Assembly: GCA_014729935.1 (NCBI GenBank)
Contig: WJJB01000116.1
Span: 1-10,751, forward strand
Direction: 5' to 3'
DNA: 10,751 nucleotides
Source of the DNA: Candidatus Bathyarchaeota archaeon
GTDB lineage: Archaea; Asgardarchaeota; Lokiarchaeia; Sigyniarchaeales; Sigyniarchaeaceae
Shown: one piece after another, positions 7,725 through 10,751 of the stretch
Layout of the letters: every line of letters starts with the position of its first letter
How positions within the stretch are numbered: position 1 is the first letter of the stretch
The notes under the pieces: generated by a model
The model's input: only the letters and a program-made list of their open reading frames with translations
Database searches by the model: none
What the model was told of the DNA's origin: nothing
Made by a program: the position numbers and the translations under genes

Positions 7725-8600
7725 CTATCGAGACCCTTTGCTTCCCTCTTGCTGGACAAGCTTCAAGGTGGCTGAAAAATCTTCCCGCTGCAAGCCTTTC
7801 TCCATTCCTTTCTTGTAAATGTCCTTTACATGGTGAGCGCAAGGAAGGAATAAACCGAGATTGCCCGCGAACCGGATCACAAGTTGCATGTCCTTGTTCA
7901 TGTGCTCGAACGGGAATTTTGGCGAGAAATCCCTGGCTTTCAAGGAGGTGGATTTGACATCCAAGTAGAAATTTTGCCCCCCTCCATAAGAAATGGCTTT
8001 GATGACGTCATCAAAATGCAACCCTGCAGCTTGAGCTAGCACGAGCATCTCGTTCACGCCATTCTGTATCTCGCCAACTAGCATATTGTGGCAAAGTTTC
8101 ATGGCTAACCCGCTTCCATTGGGACCCATGTGGATGATGTTTTTTCCCATGCAATCAAGGATTGGTTTTACTTTATCGAAGATATCCCTATCTCCACCAA
8201 CCAATATGCCCAAGTCTCCAGCTATTGCTGCTGCCTTGCTTTTGACGACAGGCGCGTCGATCATGTGGCATTCCTGATTCTCTACATCCACTGCCAGTTT
8301 CTTGGAAATGTCGGGGGAGATCGTGCTCATGTCTATGATGATGGTATCCTTTTGCATCACCGGTAGTAGTTTTGAAATGACATCCTCAACATGCTCGTTA
8401 TTTGGTACCATGATAATCACCCGGTTCGCATGCGTGGCAAGCTCGGTTATATCCTGGGAGGGTTTTCCACCAAGACTCGCCAATTTTTCCACTTTTTCTG
8501 GTTCGATGTCATACACCCATGTTTCGTATCCTGCATTGATGATGTTCTCGCACATGGATTCTCCCATGATACCTAGACCGATGAAACCGATAATATCCAT
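7725..8600 (-). CDS. Beta-hydroxyacid dehydrogenase (HIBADH family), candidate semialdehyde or sulfolactaldehyde reductase
   Basis: NAD-dependent oxidoreductase of the family that includes 3-hydroxyisobutyrate dehydrogenase, tartronate semialdehyde reductase (GarR) and sulfolactaldehyde reductase (YihU). 291 residues, full length. Seen: nucleotide motif FIGLGIMG (6-13); D31 ending the second strand, which suggests NAD(H) over NADP(H); DMST (90-93); the catalytic lysine K168 in MKLCHN with N172; and K236 in MNKDM. The substrate loop DAPVVKSKAAA (115-125) lacks the usual SGG and places K120 where YihU has the sulfonate-binding R123; H171 and V175 replace its N174 and S178. This suggests an anionic substrate. 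An upstream ATG at 8615 exists, but GGGAGTGA just before the ATG at 8600 decides the start. It begins 5 bases after the transaldolase stop, so the two are surely co-transcribed. Confidence 0.92.
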   Translation of the reverse strand: MDIIGFIGLGIMGESMCENIINAGYETWVYDIEPEKVEKLASLGGKPSQDITELATHANRVIIMVPNNEHVEDVISKLLPVMQKDTIIIDMSTISPDISKKLAVDVENQECHMIDAPVVKSKAAAIAGDLGILVGGDRDIFDKVKPILDCMGKNIIHMGPNGSGLAMKLCHNMLVGEIQNGVNEMLVLAQAAGLHFDDVIKAISYGGGQNFYLDVKSTSLKARDFSPKFPFEHMNKDMQLVIRFAGNLGLFLPCAHHVKDIYKKGMEKGLQREDFSATLKLVQQEGSKGSR

Positions 8601-8605
8601 TGTAT

Positions 8606-8613
8606 TCACTCCC
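8606..8613 (-). promoter_or_regulatory. Ribosome binding site of the dehydrogenase gene
   Basis: GGGAGTGA overlaps the transaldolase stop codon and ends 5 bases before the ATG at 8600. It selects this start over the ATG at 8615 and shows stop-start translational coupling of the two genes. Confidence 0.6.
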
Positions 8614-9277
8614 ATTTACCAATTTCAGTTTCGTCCCACGCGTCTTGGAAGATCTTTAATCCCTCGTTGGTAAACGGGTGGAAGAAACTCTTCATGTATA
8701 CCGGAAGACCTGCCGTTACGATATCGGCACCCATCGTAGCCGCTTCGACGATTTGCCTGCCATCTCTCACCGCCGCCACGATGATTTCCGTGTTAAACAT
8801 GTAATTGTCATAAATCATGATGATATCATTGATGAATCGTGAAATCCTCACCCCCGATGATTCCTGCCACCCAATAAAGGGACTTACATACGTGCATCCG
8901 ATCCGCCCACCTTGGAGGGCTTGAGACGCGCTGAATACCAAGGTTAAATTCACCTTAATGCCACTCTCCACCAAATTTTTCGCAGCAAGGAGCCCTTGCT
9001 CGGTACAAGGAATCTTGATGCAAAAGTTATCACTCAATGCGGCAATCTTGCTCGCTGCATCTTCCATTTCTTCAGAGGATGATAAGTGAGGGTTTATCTC
9101 TACGGAAATAGGAAATGGCATGCCATCAAACTCGTCAACAAATTCCCGGATGATTTCATGGAAGGTTTTCCCTGTTACCTTCACGTGTTTGGGATTGGTC
9201 GTCACACCTTCAATCCCAATTGCATCCATGGCAAACTTGATCTCATCTAACTTCGCACTATCCAAGAAAAATTTCAT
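8606..9277 (-). CDS. Short transaldolase (FSA/TalC-like family)
   Basis: Class I aldolase fold enzyme that moves a three-carbon dihydroxyacetone unit between sugars, or cleaves it. 223 residues, the length of the short transaldolase / fructose-6-phosphate aldolase group. Seen: MKFFLDSA start with D6; GVTTNP (24-29); the Schiff-base lysine K88 in FCIKIPCTEQG; NLTLVFSASQAL (110-121); YVSPFIGW (130-137); and the late VAAVRDGRQIVEAATMGADIVTAGLP segment (167-192). The position after TTNP is usually Ser-Ile/Leu but here is Lys-His (30-31), an uncommon change at the active-site end of the first strand. Gene spacing is 26 bases after the carrier and 5 before the dehydrogenase. With that dehydrogenase it could release and reduce a C3 aldehyde bearing a sulfonate or carboxylate. 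Ordinary pentose phosphate transaldolase is the null alternative. Confidence 0.92.
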   Translation of the reverse strand: MKFFLDSAKLDEIKFAMDAIGIEGVTTNPKHVKVTGKTFHEIIREFVDEFDGMPFPISVEINPHLSSSEEMEDAASKIAALSDNFCIKIPCTEQGLLAAKNLVESGIKVNLTLVFSASQALQGGRIGCTYVSPFIGWQESSGVRISRFINDIIMIYDNYMFNTEIIVAAVRDGRQIVEAATMGADIVTAGLPVYMKSFFHPFTNEGLKIFQDAWDETEIGKWE

Positions 9278-9303
9278 GGAAGATCATAGGAAATGGAGTG
9301 TAA

Positions 9304-10251
9304 TTAGCCTTCTCCTCGAGGGATAGGTTCACTTGAGACGTTACTGGTTTCCATGGCGCAGGTTCTCTTTTGCTTCATATCATGCATCATCAGGAAGAAT
9401 ACGCCAATCAATATCGTTAAAACCCCGGCTAACTGCAGTAAACCATTCAACGGCGTGACATCGGACCACTCTCCAAGCACGATAATTCCAACGGGGACTG
9501 GCAAGGCAATATTGAACGCGTTGAAAATGTTGTTGATGAGCACGGCACGACCATGCTGGTAGGCTACCTGTTTAGATACAAACGAAACTGTTGAGATGAT
9601 AAATGCCCAAAATAGCATGAACCACGCCGTTCCATTTATGAATAATGCCGGGGATAATCCATATTCTATCAATGCGGTGAATACCACTTTCATGTACAGG
9701 TAACTCAAGACGCTATTGATACCTGAAAATACCGTGATCCATATATCGGCATGTTTCCACGATTTCCACTTGGTGTACAATAGGCAGGAAACAGAAAAAC
9801 CAAGGAGCGCGAGCTGGAATGCGAGCGCACCTGGTGCCACGAGCATGTTCATGGTGTCATTGAAACCTTCTTGATCTTGCTCCCTGCTCGAAAGACCAAC
9901 GAAAATGACCCCCACAAGGATCACCATGGATGCAACCACGTCGTTCTTATCAACATCCTCTTTCAAGTACCAGCTGCAGAATATCACCTGAACGATAATC
10001 CCAACGCCCATGAATGGTTGTAAGATGGAGAGATCGGCAAATCCAAGAACGGCAAATGTCAAGAGCGTGCCAAGCATGATTGCTAGGTAACCGATGAACC
10101 ATGGCTTGTTGGTGATAAAATTTTTCACGCTTTGAAGGAAAGGGACGTTATGGACATTTGGTATTTCATCCGCACCTTGTTTCTGGAGAATCGTTCCTAG
10201 ATTGAGGATCGTAACACCAGTAACTTGAACGATGATGGGAAGCCATACCAT
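9304..10251 (-). CDS. DMT-superfamily carrier, NIPA-like
   Basis: A 315-residue integral membrane protein with about nine helices (near 3-23, 51-70, 76-96, 104-121, 138-160, 168-191, 206-227, 246-262 and 270-289) and a short polar C-terminal tail. The N-terminal ILQKQGA (21-27), the segment GYLAIMLGTLLTFAVLGFAD (54-73) and the following ILQPFMGVGIIVQ resemble NIPA (eukaryotic magnesium transporter) proteins and their prokaryotic relatives in the drug/metabolite transporter superfamily. NIPA members carry divalent cations, while other DMT members carry sugars and metabolites, so the cargo is open. It is the first gene of the close-packed group with transaldolase, dehydrogenase and permease, which favours a pathway substrate or product; this is inference. 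No ribosome binding site precedes the ATG, which fits a leaderless transcript. Confidence 0.8.
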   Translation of the reverse strand: MVWLPIIVQVTGVTILNLGTILQKQGADEIPNVHNVPFLQSVKNFITNKPWFIGYLAIMLGTLLTFAVLGFADLSILQPFMGVGIIVQVIFCSWYLKEDVDKNDVVASMVILVGVIFVGLSSREQDQEGFNDTMNMLVAPGALAFQLALLGFSVSCLLYTKWKSWKHADIWITVFSGINSVLSYLYMKVVFTALIEYGLSPALFINGTAWFMLFWAFIISTVSFVSKQVAYQHGRAVLINNIFNAFNIALPVPVGIIVLGEWSDVTPLNGLLQLAGVLTILIGVFFLMMHDMKQKRTCAMETSNVSSEPIPRGEG

Positions 10252-10272
10252 GGTTTAGAATTCACGCTTGAT

Positions 10273-10284
10273 CCAATTTAACTT
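10273..10284 (-). promoter_or_regulatory. Candidate TATA box giving a leaderless carrier transcript
   Basis: In the 44-base gap behind the carrier gene, the - strand reads AAGTTAAATTGG, centred about 28 bases before the ATG at 10251. That spacing would start transcription at the ATG itself, which agrees with the missing ribosome binding site. Pattern only. Confidence 0.3.
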
Positions 10285-10295
10285 CTTGCCGTGGT

Positions 10296-10751
10296 TCAAG
10301 GTGAAATATCCATCCGCTTTTTCCCGTCCAAGTCACACGCGCTTATTGTCCCATCTCCCAGCTCCCGGAGAATGAATGCCTGCGGAACCGTGCCGAAATA
10401 TGGCTCGGTGGAAAAGACGTGCAATAGCTTCCCATTAAAAATCGAGGAGAACCCACCCCTGCTGGATTCATGCGCTCGAATCATTCGTAGCGCGTGATTA
10501 TCTTCCAAAAAATCCTCCACGACTGAGCGGTTGAACGTGTAAATGCCTGGCCCCCTGAAGGATGGCACGAATGGATCTGCTTGCCCTTCCACGGGGTCAT
10601 TCCACATCAATTCCATCAGGATGCTTGATAATTCTCGCTGCAATTCAGGATCTTCCGCCTGGTGAATTTCATCATGGGGCTTCGGCATTTCCCCAAGTAT
10701 CTCCAAGGAATCCATTGCTCTAGGAATACCACCATGGAGGCAGATTGATCC
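10296..10751 (-). CDS. PPP-family serine/threonine protein phosphatase, C-terminal part, 5' end outside window
   Basis: Metal-dependent phosphoprotein phosphatase of the PP1/PP2A/calcineurin type, cytoplasmic. The frame is open to the right edge; 151 residues remain, about the second half of the catalytic domain. The ATG at 10715 is internal, because the bases before it encode ICLHGGIPRA, the metal-binding HGG motif of the family (H6 of the visible part). Then come LMWNDP (48-53, usual LLWSDP), FRGPGIYTF (65-73, usual RG(A/V)xxxF), and IRAHES (91-96) with the last metal histidine H94. The usual SAPNYC loop is STEPYFG (114-120), so the Asn before the tyrosine is lost. No regulatory tail follows. 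PPP phosphatases are widespread in eukaryotes and scattered in archaea. It may share transcription with the carrier 44 bases downstream, but no functional link is evident. Confidence 0.9.
   Translation of the reverse strand, partial: GSICLHGGIPRAMDSLEILGEMPKPHDEIHQAEDPELQRELSSILMELMWNDPVEGQADPFVPSFRGPGIYTFNRSVVEDFLEDNHALRMIRAHESSRGGFSSIFNGKLLHVFSTEPYFGTVPQAFILRELGDGTISACDLDGKKRMDISP

Noticed and set aside
7720..7842. An N-terminal extension of the permease of 41 residues
   Set aside because: It overlaps the end of the dehydrogenase gene, is charged and unlike the family; the ATG at 7719 gives the normal first helix and length.

Overview
The window reads as archaeal DNA, most likely from an Asgard-type archaeon (Promethearchaeota); this is inference, with moderate confidence. 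Supporting signs are GGTG/GGAG ribosome binding sites, TATA-like boxes about 40 bases before several starts, a PPP-family protein phosphatase, a NIPA-like carrier, and a kinase that closely resembles plant glucuronokinase. No rRNA, tRNA, CRISPR array, transposase or phage gene was seen.

Layout. Bases 1-2965 are on the + strand: the C-terminal two thirds of a thiolase (cut by the window edge), a terminator-like hairpin with a T tract, then a two-gene unit made of a five-helix membrane protein and an extracellular GH99/WbsX-like protein anchored at both ends. Bases 2966-3430 form a convergent gap with no convincing gene, only a weak 54-codon reading frame. Bases 3431-10751 are all on the - strand. 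In transcription order they hold: the C-terminal part of a PPP phosphatase (cut by the right edge), a nine-helix NIPA-like DMT carrier, a short transaldolase, a beta-hydroxyacid dehydrogenase, an auxin-efflux-carrier-type permease, a fucose-isomerase-like sugar isomerase, a glucuronokinase-like GHMP kinase, and a seven-helix membrane protein of unknown function.

The most interesting part is 4282-10251. Carrier, transaldolase, dehydrogenase and permease are separated by only 5 to 26 bases and look like one operon; the isomerase and GHMP kinase follow on the same strand after a 162-base gap. Aldose-ketose isomerase, transaldolase, HIBADH-family reductase and exporter is the step order of the transaldolase version of sulfoglycolysis: sulfoquinovose, sulfofructose, sulfolactaldehyde, dihydroxypropanesulfonate, export. 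The same chemistry would also work on the carboxylate analogue: glucuronate to fructuronate, transaldolase release of tartronate semialdehyde, reduction to glycerate. The glucuronokinase-like neighbour makes that second, apparently undescribed, route worth taking seriously. Sequence alone cannot separate the two substrates. The reductase has basic residues (K120, H171) where a sulfonate- or carboxylate-bearing substrate would sit.
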